Shown here: positions 44,200-53,688 of the stretch, in pieces
How positions within the stretch are numbered: position 1 is the stretch's first letter
Layout: every line of letters starts with the position of its first letter
Assembly: GCA_938743325.2 (NCBI GenBank)
Contig: OW568867.1
Span: 310,001 to 374,000 of the forward strand
From: Pycnococcus provasolii
Lineage: Eukaryota; Chlorophyta; Pseudoscourfieldiophyceae; Pseudoscourfieldiales; Pycnococcaceae
Reading direction: 5' to 3'
DNA length: 64,000 nucleotides
Position numbers and translations under genes: made by a program
The notes under the pieces: model-generated
What the model saw: only the letters and a program-made list of their open reading frames with translations
Database searches by the model: none
What the model was told of the DNA's origin: nothing

Positions 44200-46019
44200 T
44201 TACCGGGTAGCCTCCACGAGGCTGTTGTAATGGATCTCCTGTTATATGTTGTGTGTTAGGTTGTTAGTGATTGTATTTTTATGTGTGTTTTGGTGGCTAG
44301 TGGTAGACTTACCGCCCAAAAAGAAATCATCAGTGTCAAAGACGAGGTTGACGATTTGTGTCTGGGCTCAATCTCTACGAAAAATGACTCACGATATGAC
44401 GTGAGCATGCAAATCTGCAAGGTGGTGTGTTAAGTGTTAAGGGCGAGTCAGTCATATGTTTTATCTTCACTTGTTTTCGTTCTTCTTCTTCTTCTTCTTC
44501 TTCTTGGTTTTGCCTCATTACTAAGAAGGGTTGTTCTGTTAATTCGACGTCTCGTCAGCGGCTCGTGAAGAGCCTTTGGATTGTAACGCAGGTAAAGAGT
44601 CGATGGTTTGGTAATCCTTGGCAGAAAGAAGAAAAACAAAAGTAGTGAATGGGAGAACGATCGTACCTTGACACCGTAAGCATCCGCCGCCGCCTGCATC
44701 GTGATCGCATCTCCCCAAGTTCCGTCACGCGACATGTTCGCGCAGTACTCCTCGTAGGTATCACCGTCACCTTCGCAGACGAATGCCGCGTACGCGTCTG
44801 GCTCAGCGCGGAGCATCTTCACCACGGTGGCACGCACCTCCCGATGTCTCTCCTGGCTCCCGTACATCTGATCAGCCAGAGCACGAAATTGGCAGTTTCC
44901 GTCGCCGTCCATCACCTTCTCTTTAAGCCCGAAGAGCTGCAGGCGCTCCTTGAGACCCATTCGCTCAAGATCCGCTTGCTTGGCATTTGGTGGCGGCCCG
45001 CGGCTTCTTCGAGGCTTGTGTGGAACCACCATCTGTGGGTAGTGTACATCCGCGAGCCCGAGCGGCGCGGGAGCAGGAGCTGTGGCTGCGTAGCTGAGGC
45101 TTGAGCTTCCATCAGGGGGCAGCAGGCTGTGCAAACTGTTGTCGGCTGGTGGGTGAGGGTAGTGTTGTGCTGCGTGTGTGGGGGTGATGGTTGGTGGAGG
45201 ATATGCTGGTAACGGTGGCGCCGACGGCAGTTGAGGAGGCGGAAGCTCACTCGTTTGCGTTTGCGTTTGCGTTTGCGTTTGTGTTTGTGAGGGTGGTGGT
45301 GGCCACTGGTATGTCGTGTCAAGCGGCAACAAGTCAGGCGGCGGAGGTGGCGGCGCAGCCTCTTCTGAAGGTGGCGGGGGTGGAGGAGGAGTAGGAGGAG
45401 GAGGAGGAGGAGGGGGGGGAGGGGGCGCAGCGAGCGTGACTGCCGCCATCTTCGTTGCTGCGTCAGCTGCTGCGGCAGTCACAGCTGTTTGCTGCTCTTG
45501 TCTTCTTTTCGCCGCTTCCGCTTGTTTGTCAATAATCTTCTTGAGCTGCTCAATTTCGTCGAGCACCTCAACCACCTTCTTCTGGTGTTTGATTTTGTTT
45601 TGCACCAGCAGAGCGTCATCGTTGTTGAACTGCTTATGTTTCGAGATGTGTTCGATGTACAGCGTCGAGTACCTGAAGAGCAGAATATAGATATTTTGTC
45701 TTTGAAGTTGTTTTTGGTCCTTCCCTTCCTGAAGTGAGAAGGCGTTCTTCAAGGAGGAGGCTTGGTCGAGGAGGGAGGAGGCGAAACGGTAGTAGAATAA
45801 CAGGGGTAAGGAGCAAAGACGCGAGGCGCAGGCAGTCAGAGACGAGTCCGCTATTAGGGACAAGGCAGCGGAGTCCAAGGAGGGGGAGATGGACATCGAG
45901 GGGGACGGCGCCCCCATGGCCATGGGGAAAAGAGGGGAGGGAAGAATGACAGGACAGGATAGGGCGGCCTGCTTCGTTGGTGGCGGGTTCACCGGGGGGA
46001 TGTGCTCATCATTCGCCAT
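44200..46019 (-). CDS. OTU-domain deubiquitinating cysteine protease (three exons)
   Basis: Coding exons on the minus strand are 46019-44667, 44414-44313 and 44238-44200, giving 497 residues. Exon 1 starts MANDEHIPPVNPPPT; the upstream extension is a TTG. It carries a helical region (residues 90-180), a poly-Pro/Thr-Gln linker, then the OTU core MDGDGNCQFRALADQMYGSQ with catalytic Asp and Cys, and DGTWGDAITMQAAADAYGVK. Without splicing the frame ends in Phe/Arg-rich nonsense. Joining exons 2 and 3 gives ICMLTSYRESFFVEIEP, LMISFWA and EIHYNSLVEATR, which supplies the conserved SFWAEIHYNS catalytic-His motif. Predicted function: removal of ubiquitin from substrates. It resembles plant OTU proteins with a long N-terminal extension. 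Pro and Gln tracts suggest protein-protein contacts. Confidence 0.9.
44239..44312 (-). other. OTU gene intron 2, 74 bp
   Basis: Donor GGGCG|GTAAGT and acceptor ATATAACAG|GAG on the minus strand. It separates ISFWA from EIHYNS, two halves of one conserved motif. Confidence 0.9.
44415..44666 (-). other. OTU gene intron 1, 252 bp
   Basis: Donor GTCAAG|GTACGATC and acceptor CCACCTTGCAG|ATTTGC on the minus strand. The junction gives GVK-ICMLTSY, matching the strand that follows the WGD helix in OTU proteins. Confidence 0.85.
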
Positions 46020-46088
46020 TCGGCAGGTGCTTTTCGTTTCCGGTCCAGGGTGGAACAACTTCTCAGCGTTTCTGCAGGTTCATTCTGC

Positions 46089-46165
46089 AGGGTTTTACCT
46101 TTAGGGTTTTACCTTTCGGGTTTAGGGTTACTTCGTAGGTCGGGTTTGGGGTTTGGGTTTGGCCG
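46089..46165. repeat. Degenerate telomere-like array upstream of the OTU gene
   Basis: TTTTACCTTTAGGGTTTTAC, then CGGGTTTAGGGTTAC and GGGTTTGGGGTTTGGG variants. It begins 70 bp before the ATG at 46019 and lies in antisense orientation. Confidence 0.75.
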
Positions 46166-46717
46166 TTTGGGGGTTGGGGGGGTTGGGGTTTGGGACTACC
46201 TTTTGGGACTAACCGTAGGCTTTTGGGACTTTTTTTTTTTAGGTCATCTGTTTCTGCTGTATTATTGTTCTGCTTGTTGTCTACATTTTGTCTTGTGCAC
46301 TGTTCATGTTGTCCGCGCCAGTGGATGTACGGGTGTACTACCTGTATTAGCCCGTTGCCGCAATTTTGATACCTCGTACTTCAATAGTTCAATTGGATCC
46401 CCTCGATTATTCTCGAAAGAGGTGCTTCTTGCTTCTTCCCCTCGAGTGCACTCGAGCCCACTCTCGAGCCCTCCACCCAGGTCCTCCATGCACCAGATAG
46501 ATGCCAGAGGCAGATGGCAGAGAGGGAAGGAACCGAAGGGACGTCGCCAAAAAAAAAACAAGAAAAAACCGGGAAATTTCTTTCAGAATTGGCGCTACCC
46601 GTACGGCGTACCTGTAATTGGCGCAAGAGCCCTCTCAACTAAATAAATGGTAATGGTCGCCTCCGCCTGTCACTGTCCGTAGGATCGATCAGTCATCAGT
46701 GCGCGCCCACCAGGGCT

Positions 46718-46737
46718 CCCCCCCCCCCCCCCCCCCC
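46718..46737. repeat. C20 homopolymer
   Basis: Twenty consecutive cytosines on the + strand within a GC-rich block; its true length may vary between reads. Confidence 0.9.
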
Positions 46738-47226
46738 GGCTGCCCGGGCTGGTGAGTTTGAGCGCAGCGCAGAGGCGGGCCGGCGCAGACGCCCAGAGCC
46801 CCCCCCTGGGGGGTGCGCGAAAAAAAAAAACAAAAAAAGCGCTTGCGCCAAAGTGCTTCTTCCCAGCCTCAACTCCCAAGGAAGGCTTTCCGGGCTTCGG
46901 CGGAGCTTGTGCGCCTCGTGCGCTCGTGTGTGTGTGCGCTCGTGTGTGTGGTGCGCTCGTGCGTGTGGTGTGCTCTATCGTAGTTCTACTGTACTGTATC
47001 TAACCATAGGAACCTGAGCTAAGGTTAGCAGGCGCGTGAGCTCGTGGCTTCGTGTGTTTATAAATCAGGTTTTGGTCACCTTAACTTACCCGGTCGACGG
47101 GACCCTTTTGTTCTGAAAACACGTTTTCGTTCGGTGTTCACACGGTTTCAGCTTAAGCTCACAATAAGCGTGTTTTGTAAGCTTCGAAAAAGTTAACCTT
47201 AAGAAAGAGCTTATATAAGGAACGCG

Positions 47227-50200
47227 ATGGAGACGGCGGCTGCACCAACAACAGAGCAAGAGACGGCGACGCCGACGACGACGCTGGAAGTGGACGAGGA
47301 GCAGGTCGAAAGTGTCGTCGAGGAGGAGGAGGAGGAGGACGTTATGGACGAGCAAGAGGAGGAGGAGGAGGAGACACAGCAGCAGCAGCAGCACACATCG
47401 GCAGAGCCGCGAAAATCAGAAAGTAATATCGTGTGGACTCCTGTAGCTGCGCCGTCAGCCAACGTCGATGAAGCAGCACCACCACCACCAACAACAACAA
47501 CAACAACAATAGAGTCTGCTGCAGCAGCAGCACCACCACCACTACCACCACCTCGCAACTCGCACACCACCGCCTCGACATCATCAAATTCATCAACTCC
47601 CAGGTTCAGCATCGGCAACGGAAACAGAAACCAGCACCAGCACGTGCAGCAGCAGCGCCAGGCCAGGCACGAACGAAGAGCAAGCGCCGTTCGCCCGTCG
47701 ACTTCGTCGGAAGACGGCAGAGACGAGCACAGGCGCCTTGTGAGCATGAGCATCGTCGCACTGCGAAAGGGGGCAAGCCTGCTGAAATACGGAAGGAGAG
47801 GAAAGCCACACGTCTGCCACTTCAGGCTTGCAGACGGCGACCTGGACTTGCAGTGGATAAGCCACAAAAACAACCACGAAACGAGAAGCGTGAGGCTCTC
47901 CACCGTCGTTGAGGTGCGCTCGGGACAAGACACCGAGAAGTTTCGACGGTTTCCCGACTTCGCCGCGGCAGACCGCTCGTTCAGCCTCGTTTACCCGCAG
48001 GCGAACGACGGGAAGCTGACCACGCTTGACGTCGTGTGCGCCGATGCCACGGAATTTGAAACGTGGTGCGCTGGGCTGCTACACGTGGTTCTCGCCTGGA
48101 ATCCGGCGGCGCGGAATGTCACGCAGTTCCCATCCGCACATGGCGACGTCTCTGCCGCCGGCGCATCGGCACCGGCACCGGCACCGGCGCCAGCACACGC
48201 CGCCCCACCCTCGCTTCGTCCTACCACACTGCCGCCTACCGTGAACTCCGCATCCGGCGACCTGTTCGCGTGGGGAACGCTCCCCGTAGGACTTGTCGGT
48301 GCTGCAGCCGCCAACCTCACCGCGACGAACGATGCCACGCCGCCGCCTCAGCCACCCCCGCCGTCGTCGCCGCCACCTCCAGCAGCGCAATCAGCATCCA
48401 CCATGGTGGCATACCCGCTGCCTCAGCGCGTCCTCGCCGCGGCGTTCATTGACGCGTGCGCGGTGAGCGCAGGTGAAGATCACGCGTGCTTGGTGAGCTC
48501 CGACGGTGCGCTGTACTGCTGGGGCAAGGGTGACGACGGGCGGCTGGGACACGGTTCGGGCAACGACGCCTGGGCACCCACCGCAGTGCAAGACTGCTCA
48601 GTCAGCGGGGAATCTCCGATATCGGACGACGCGATTGGCGCCCAGGCGAGCTGTGGGCACGCACACACGGCGGCGGTGAACACCGATGGCGCGCTGTTTA
48701 CGTGGGGTTCACCCGGGGGCGCCGGGGCGCTTGGCGACGGAAGTTTGCACGCGCCTAACGCATTCGCGCCCGCCGCGGTACCGCTTCCCTTGAACGATCC
48801 ACCTCTCGGCGTGGTGATGAGCATCGCCTGTGGCCCGTACCACTCTGCAGCCGTGACAGTGTCTGGCCTGCTGTTGACGTGGGGAGACGGCAGCTTCGGA
48901 AAGCTCGGCCACGCAAGCCTAGCGACGGAGTGCACGCCACGCGTCGTCGCAGCCTTGCCTGCAACAATATCGTGCGTTGCCTGCGGACCTTTCCACACCG
49001 CCGCGGTTGACGCCGACGGCAACCTGTTCACGTGGGGTGCCGCGGACAAAAACGCGCTTGGCCTCGGCGACCGCATCGCCAAGGGAACCGCTTACGTGTC
49101 GGAACCTTATGAGGTGGATCGCGAGGCTTTTGGCGGCGAGGCGATCTCCTCGGCGTCGTGCGGCATGCACCACACCACAGTTCTCACAACGGCGGGCAAT
49201 GTGTTCGAGTGCGGGCGAACGTGCGTGGATGCCGGGCCGAAGTTCTTGAGCATGATGCGTGGCGACCTCGCACCACAGCACGCTCGCCGAGTTGCCCTCG
49301 TTCGATGCGGCGATGATCACAGCGTGGCTGTCGGTGCAAACGGCGCCGGCATCTTCACATGGGGCCAGGGCAAGCACGGCGCGCTTGGCCACGGTGAACC
49401 GCTTAGCTGGGGTGCGCCTAAGGAGGTGGCGGCACTTCAGGGACGCGCGGTGCGCGACGTGGCGTGCCTTGCAAAGGGCACCCTTGCCATCGTTGAGATG
49501 GAAGGGTGGCCCACGGAGCTTGGCCAAGAGTACCGGCCAAGAAAGCGCGGGAGCGTTTTTAGCAATGGCCGGCGGATGAGCAACTCTAACACAACGTCAG
49601 TCACCGCCGATCACGCACGCGGGTCGCCCAAGCCAGCATTGTCCAACGGCGTCGTCTCCTCTCACGCAATCCCTAACCCACGTGGCAATGGTGGCGGAAC
49701 TGTTTGGGATTTCGGCATGCCCGGTGATGGCAATGCACACCTCCGCGATCGATTGCTGGCGGCGGAACGACGCAACGCCGAGCTCGAGCAGCAGCTAAAG
49801 GAGATCAAGCGCGCACGATCGGCGAGCCGCGAAGTGGCGACGGCGGTGGCGGTGAGCGGCGAAGTCGCCAGCCCGGCACATCCTGAATCCTCGGATCATT
49901 TCGAAAACGGACCGACGCCTTCGCCACGCACTGCACCACGGCAGATCGCGGCAACCGCAACGCCGGAGCAAGGCGTGAGCTGGGAGGTGGAGGAGCTTCG
50001 CGCTCGCGTGCATCAGCTCACAGAGCAGCTGCGCATCGGAGCGCTCGCACTGAGTAGCGTCGAGGACAAGGTGGTGAACGCCAGTCCACAGCCGAAATCG
50101 GCTGCAAAGGCAATCAAAGCAAGTGCAGAGCCGGATGTTTGGCGCAGCAACCCCTCCGCGTACACGCCTGAAATGTCTCGCAATTTATCGCCAATGGGCA

Positions 50201-50406
50201 CTTCCATCAACAGCATGCGAGAGGAGGGCGAGGAGTGGGTGCAAGAATGCGAGGCGGGCGTCTACGCGGTGCTTAAGCTCGTGAATGGACGACGCCAGCT
50301 GTTGCGTCTGCGATTCTCGAAGCGTTACTTCAGCACGGCACAAGCGGAGACGCACTGGCGCCAGTACGGAAGAGCACTGCTATCCAAACTTGATGTCGAT
50401 ATATGA
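47227..50406 (+). CDS. PH-RCC1-BRX protein (plant PRAF-like, no FYVE finger)
   Basis: 1059 residues. After a Glu/Gln/Thr-rich low-complexity N-terminus, a plant-type PH domain spans about residues 170-300 (VALRKGASLLKYGRRGKPHV, LDLQWISHKNN, FETWCAGLLHVVLAW). Ordered RCC1 blades follow to about residue 760, for example SAGEDHACLVSSDGALYCWG, ASCGHAHTAAVNTDGALFTW and CGDDHSVAVGANGAGIFTWG. A coiled-coil segment (LRDRLLAAERRNAELEQQL) leads to a C-terminal BRX domain: EEWVQECEAGVYAVLKLVNG, LRFSKRYFSTAQAETHW. In land plants PRAF proteins have PH, RCC1, FYVE and BRX. Here the expected FYVE position has no Cys pattern. The PH and BRX parts suggest membrane attachment and signalling at the cell cortex. 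Confidence 0.9.
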   Translation: METAAAPTTEQETATPTTTLEVDEEQVESVVEEEEEEDVMDEQEEEEEETQQQQQHTSAEPRKSESNIVWTPVAAPSANVDEAAPPPPTTTTTTIESAAAAAPPPLPPPRNSHTTASTSSNSSTPRFSIGNGNRNQHQHVQQQRQARHERRASAVRPSTSSEDGRDEHRRLVSMSIVALRKGASLLKYGRRGKPHVCHFRLADGDLDLQWISHKNNHETRSVRLSTVVEVRSGQDTEKFRRFPDFAAADRSFSLVYPQANDGKLTTLDVVCADATEFETWCAGLLHVVLAWNPAARNVTQFPSAHGDVSAAGASAPAPAPAPAHAAPPSLRPTTLPPTVNSASGDLFAWGTLPVGLVGAAAANLTATNDATPPPQPPPPSSPPPPAAQSASTMVAYPLPQRVLAAAFIDACAVSAGEDHACLVSSDGALYCWGKGDDGRLGHGSGNDAWAPTAVQDCSVSGESPISDDAIGAQASCGHAHTAAVNTDGALFTWGSPGGAGALGDGSLHAPNAFAPAAVPLPLNDPPLGVVMSIACGPYHSAAVTVSGLLLTWGDGSFGKLGHASLATECTPRVVAALPATISCVACGPFHTAAVDADGNLFTWGAADKNALGLGDRIAKGTAYVSEPYEVDREAFGGEAISSASCGMHHTTVLTTAGNVFECGRTCVDAGPKFLSMMRGDLAPQHARRVALVRCGDDHSVAVGANGAGIFTWGQGKHGALGHGEPLSWGAPKEVAALQGRAVRDVACLAKGTLAIVEMEGWPTELGQEYRPRKRGSVFSNGRRMSNSNTTSVTADHARGSPKPALSNGVVSSHAIPNPRGNGGGTVWDFGMPGDGNAHLRDRLLAAERRNAELEQQLKEIKRARSASREVATAVAVSGEVASPAHPESSDHFENGPTPSPRTAPRQIAATATPEQGVSWEVEELRARVHQLTEQLRIGALALSSVEDKVVNASPQPKSAAKAIKASAEPDVWRSNPSAYTPEMSRNLSPMGTSINSMREEGEEWVQECEAGVYAVLKLVNGRRQLLRLRFSKRYFSTAQAETHWRQYGRALLSKLDVDI

Positions 50407-50601
50407 TGATTTTTTTAACTGATTCCTTCTCATTGTTCTTTTCGTGTTCCCTTTGACGAGTCTTCCCACCAGCGAAGCCCCTATTCATCGTACACCTTGT
50501 AGGGCCATCATTTGGGAAAGGCTTATCGCACGAATGAGTGTTCCGATGTGTTAGATAGACTACCCTAATAAAGAGAAAGAATTCTGTTTGTTTAAATTTT
50601 G

Positions 50602-53600
50602 TTAAACCACCACTGTCGGAGGGGTATTCGGAGGAGTTGGCGAAATTTTCGCAAATTGCGCTTTCTTCGCTCTCGTAATTTCCACGCGGCACAGCAAGAA
50701 TGTGGCGCCGCCAATGACGACCAATCCTGCCAAACCGCCTCCAACGAGCACGCCGATAAGCTGCGTTTCACTTAGCACTGGCGACGACGATCCACTGGGT
50801 GCTGATGGCGGCGGCGGTACGCTTGGCACCGCCAGCCTGTCCACGTCAAGAACCACGCCGCTCTTCCGTATTGGCGGCGGCGGCGGCGGGCTTGGCGGTG
50901 GCAGTGGAGGAGGAGGGCTCGGCGGCGGACTGGGGGGAGGAGAAGGTTGTGGAGGAGGAAGTGGTGGTGGTGGTGGCGGTGGCCGCGGCGGCCTGGGAGG
51001 GGGACTCGGCGGGGGAGGAGGGGACGCGGGAGGTGGCGGGGGACTCGGCGGAGGTGGTGGAGGTGGCGGGAGCGGTGGGGGAAGCGGACTCGGCGGCGGG
51101 GTTGGTGGGGGAGGCGGCGGAGGCGGCGGTGTTTCCACATCCACGTATTTGATTCCCGAGAATCCAGCTTCATTCGTTCCGGCTATGAAGATGCGGTACT
51201 TCGTTTCCTTGAACAGATTTGGGATCGTCATCGTCGAAGCTCCAATCATGCCCGTGTGATCGTACGGTATGACGGTGCCATTCTTAGCGTCGGCGCCGAT
51301 TACGCCGCTTGCCCACTCCGCATCGCCGGGGCGAAAGAAGTCGTAGGGACGGCGATCCTCGAAGTATGGCGGGGGCGACGGGGGCGGTGGCGGGGAGAAG
51401 GGAGGATACGCGACGGGGTAGTTGTTGCCTGGAAGCGAGACGTCCTGGTTGGTGCCGTCTTGAAGCAATCGGCGGCGAATCAGGCGCCCGCCATACGGTT
51501 TGGGTGGCGGTGGGGTGGGCGGCGGCGGCGGAGGTGGTGGCGGTGGAGGAGGACTTGGCGGTGGCGGCATTGTCAAGGCTGGCATGCACCACGCACCAAA
51601 GTCGTGGCACCGTGCGTAATGGCGAGGAGCGCGCGCCGGATTGATGTCTTGGAGAAAGGGAGGATCCGACGCTCGTCCTAACGTTGGTGCGCACTGTACA
51701 AGCTCGATGTTGCCGAGAGTTGTACCATTGCCCCAGTCTGTTGCCTCGTTCCAAAGCTGCAGTGCAGTTGACGATGAATTGTTTCCATCCTCATGTAGGC
51801 GTCTTCGCCGGATCGTTCGGCCTGCACCGTATGGCGGCGGCGGCGCCGGCGGCGGCGACGGCGGCGGCGGTCGGCATCCCTCCCGCGTGCCGTCGAATGT
51901 ATTGTTCGCATCGAAGCACCTTGGCGGTGGTGGCGAAGGCGGAGGGGGAGGGGGAGGGGGAGGCATAGAGGATGCGCAGTACGTCGTTGCGAGGTGATAT
52001 CCGCTCACAGGGAACTCCTCGCGCCGATTCCACGGCACTACTGCGTAGGCGACGTACGCGAAGCTGTTCATCGCCACGCTGAGCACAATGCTGTCATGAT
52101 GCACCTTGTGCACGGTAAGCCCTTCCACGTCGTAGCCCTGTCCTTTGAATCGCAGCCATATTGGTCTCTCGTTCCCTCCGGGTGGTGGAGGCGGAGGGGG
52201 TGGGGGCGAGGGTGGAGGCGAGTACATTTCAATGGTCACCCCTGTGGTGCGTTGCATTCCGTTCGCCACCGTCGTTGGCAGTCCGGCACTTATCGCGGCG
52301 GCTGCAAATTCGCTCTGCGTAATCGCCGTCGCAGAATTTGCGATTTGGGAGATTGCAATGAGAGGACCTCGCACCACAATATTCGTTTCGAACAAGCCTG
52401 GTGATGGCGGGACAAGCAGGCGCAGCCCACGCCGACGGCCGAGTCCGTTGAACGTTGGTGCAGTGAATGGCGGAGGAGGAGGAGGAGGAGGAGATTCAAT
52501 CTTCCCAGGTGGTAAAGGTGGCGGCGGTTGTGGTGGCGGTGGCGGCGGGGTCGGTGGCGGTGGAGAAGGCGGCGGCGGGCTCGGCGGCGGTGAGGGTGCG
52601 TACCAATTCAACGGCTGTACCAAAACGCTCAGCTGCTCGTAGCCGGCTGGAAGATAGATGGTGCTCGTGCGAGATGCGATTCTCTGCGCGATGGCGCGTC
52701 CCAGGTCGTATCCAATCGTCGCATTCCAGTAATCCTGCGCGGACATCGGGAAGGTTGCCTTGAAATTTATCGTCGCGAGCATCTCTGGCGGCGGCGGAGA
52801 CGGCGCAGGCGGCGGGTATGGGCTGTGTGGTGGAGGAGGAGGTGAGGGCGGCAGAGGTGGAGAGGGAGGAGGAGGCGGGGGAGAGGGAGGAGGAGGCGGG
52901 GGAGGCGGGGGAGGAGGAGGTAAGGGTGGAGGCGGCGCGGCGGTCTTCGGTGCCACCGTCACCGCGACGCCGATTATGCTAACCAAACCTTCGCTCACGA
53001 GCGCGGCTTGGATTTGCGCAGACTGCGTTGGTTCGAGCTTCGCCGCCGCCAGTGCGGGAGAAACGGCTGGCGGCACCTCCACCTCGTACTCGACGAGTAC
53101 TGAGGACGTCACCTGCAGCGAGCGCCTCCTCCCAGTCGCCGGGGCTGTGACTCTTACGATTTTCACCGCGTTAACGTCCACTTGCACGACGGGAGCGACA
53201 AGCGCGACAACCGCCTTACGAAAGCGCAGCTGTTGCGTGCTATCGTTGAACGCCGCCGCGCTGATGCCCGTTAGCTGCATGGTGGAGGATAGTTTCGCAC
53301 TTGCTGGCGGCGGCGGCGGAGGTGGAGATGGAGGTGGTGAAGGTGGAGGAGATGGAGGTGGAGATGGAGGTGGTGAAGGTGGAGGTGGAGGAGATGGAGG
53401 TGGAGATGGAGGTGGTGAAGGTGGAGGAGATGGAGGTGGTGATGGAGGTGGAGATGGAGGTGGCGGTGGTGGAGGAGATGGTGGTGGTGGCGGGGCCAGA
53501 GTGAATCCGTAGAAAGTTGGCACTTGCGCCTCGCATGCTGTTGGCACGCCCGCGACGGATATCAGCAGGAGGAGAACGGCCGCAGCGCATGAGGCTGCTG

Positions 53601-53688
53601 TTGTCCCCTTCATAGGCCGCCTTCTTCTCCGCAGATGGTGCTTCTCTGGCACTACCATTTCACGCATGCGGCGTCCTATGGCTTCCAT
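50602..53688 (-). CDS. Pherophorin-like hydroxyproline-rich cell-wall/membrane protein
   Basis: 1028 residues from ATG 53688; a second Met at 53613 starts directly before the hydrophobic signal (AAVLLLLISVAGVPTACEA). The protein alternates long SPPPPPPSPPP-type blocks with at least four globular segments. Segment 1 is LTGISAAAFNDSTQQLRFRK to VEYEVEVPPAVS, a fold seen repeatedly in algal extracellular proteins. Segment 2 is INFKATFPMSAQDYW to VLVQPLNWY. Segment 3 is GLRLLVPPSPGLFETNIVVR to VTIEMYS. Segment 4 is fibronectin-III-like (MTIPNLFKETKYRIFIAGTN). A C-terminal membrane span (LIGVLVGGGLAGLVVIGGAT) and a short basic tail anchor it. Ser-Pro blocks would be hydroxylated and arabinosylated. 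The role is adhesion or wall scaffold. Confidence 0.85.
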   Translation of the reverse strand: MEAIGRRMREMVVPEKHHLRRRRRPMKGTTAASCAAAVLLLLISVAGVPTACEAQVPTFYGFTLAPPPPPSPPPPPPPSPPPSPPPSPPPSPPPSPPPSPPPPPSPPPSPPPSPPPSPPPSPPPPPPPASAKLSSTMQLTGISAAAFNDSTQQLRFRKAVVALVAPVVQVDVNAVKIVRVTAPATGRRRSLQVTSSVLVEYEVEVPPAVSPALAAAKLEPTQSAQIQAALVSEGLVSIIGVAVTVAPKTAAPPPPLPPPPPPPPPPPPSPPPPPPSPPLPPSPPPPPHSPYPPPAPSPPPPEMLATINFKATFPMSAQDYWNATIGYDLGRAIAQRIASRTSTIYLPAGYEQLSVLVQPLNWYAPSPPPSPPPPSPPPPTPPPPPPQPPPPLPPGKIESPPPPPPPPFTAPTFNGLGRRRGLRLLVPPSPGLFETNIVVRGPLIAISQIANSATAITQSEFAAAAISAGLPTTVANGMQRTTGVTIEMYSPPPSPPPPPPPPPGGNERPIWLRFKGQGYDVEGLTVHKVHHDSIVLSVAMNSFAYVAYAVVPWNRREEFPVSGYHLATTYCASSMPPPPPPPPPSPPPPRCFDANNTFDGTREGCRPPPPSPPPAPPPPYGAGRTIRRRRLHEDGNNSSSTALQLWNEATDWGNGTTLGNIELVQCAPTLGRASDPPFLQDINPARAPRHYARCHDFGAWCMPALTMPPPPSPPPPPPPPPPPPTPPPPKPYGGRLIRRRLLQDGTNQDVSLPGNNYPVAYPPFSPPPPPSPPPYFEDRRPYDFFRPGDAEWASGVIGADAKNGTVIPYDHTGMIGASTMTIPNLFKETKYRIFIAGTNEAGFSGIKYVDVETPPPPPPPPPTPPPSPLPPPLPPPPPPPPSPPPPPASPPPPPSPPPRPPRPPPPPPPLPPPQPSPPPSPPPSPPPPLPPPSPPPPPPIRKSGVVLDVDRLAVPSVPPPPSAPSGSSSPVLSETQLIGVLVGGGLAGLVVIGGATFLLCRVEITRAKKAQFAKISPTPPNTPPTVVV

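Larger units (their letters stand above)
46020..47226. other. 1.2-kb divergent intergenic region with homopolymer tracts
   Basis: It holds a telomere-like array, a T10 run near 46230, a C20 tract at 46718-46737 flanked by GC-rich near-inverted sequence, A-runs near 46820-46838, CGTGTGTGTG simple repeats near 46925-46975 and CTAAGGTTAG near 47019. It must contain the promoters of the OTU and PH-RCC1-BRX genes. No coding frame was convincing. Confidence 0.45.

Noticed and set aside
46002-46646. 214-codon plus-strand frame
   Set aside because: Begins inside the OTU gene, passes through telomere-like and T-rich sequence, and has no protein-like composition.
50702-53512. Long plus-strand Gly-rich frames
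   Set aside because: They are antisense to the Ser-Pro blocks of the wall protein; GGN runs are the complement of proline codons.
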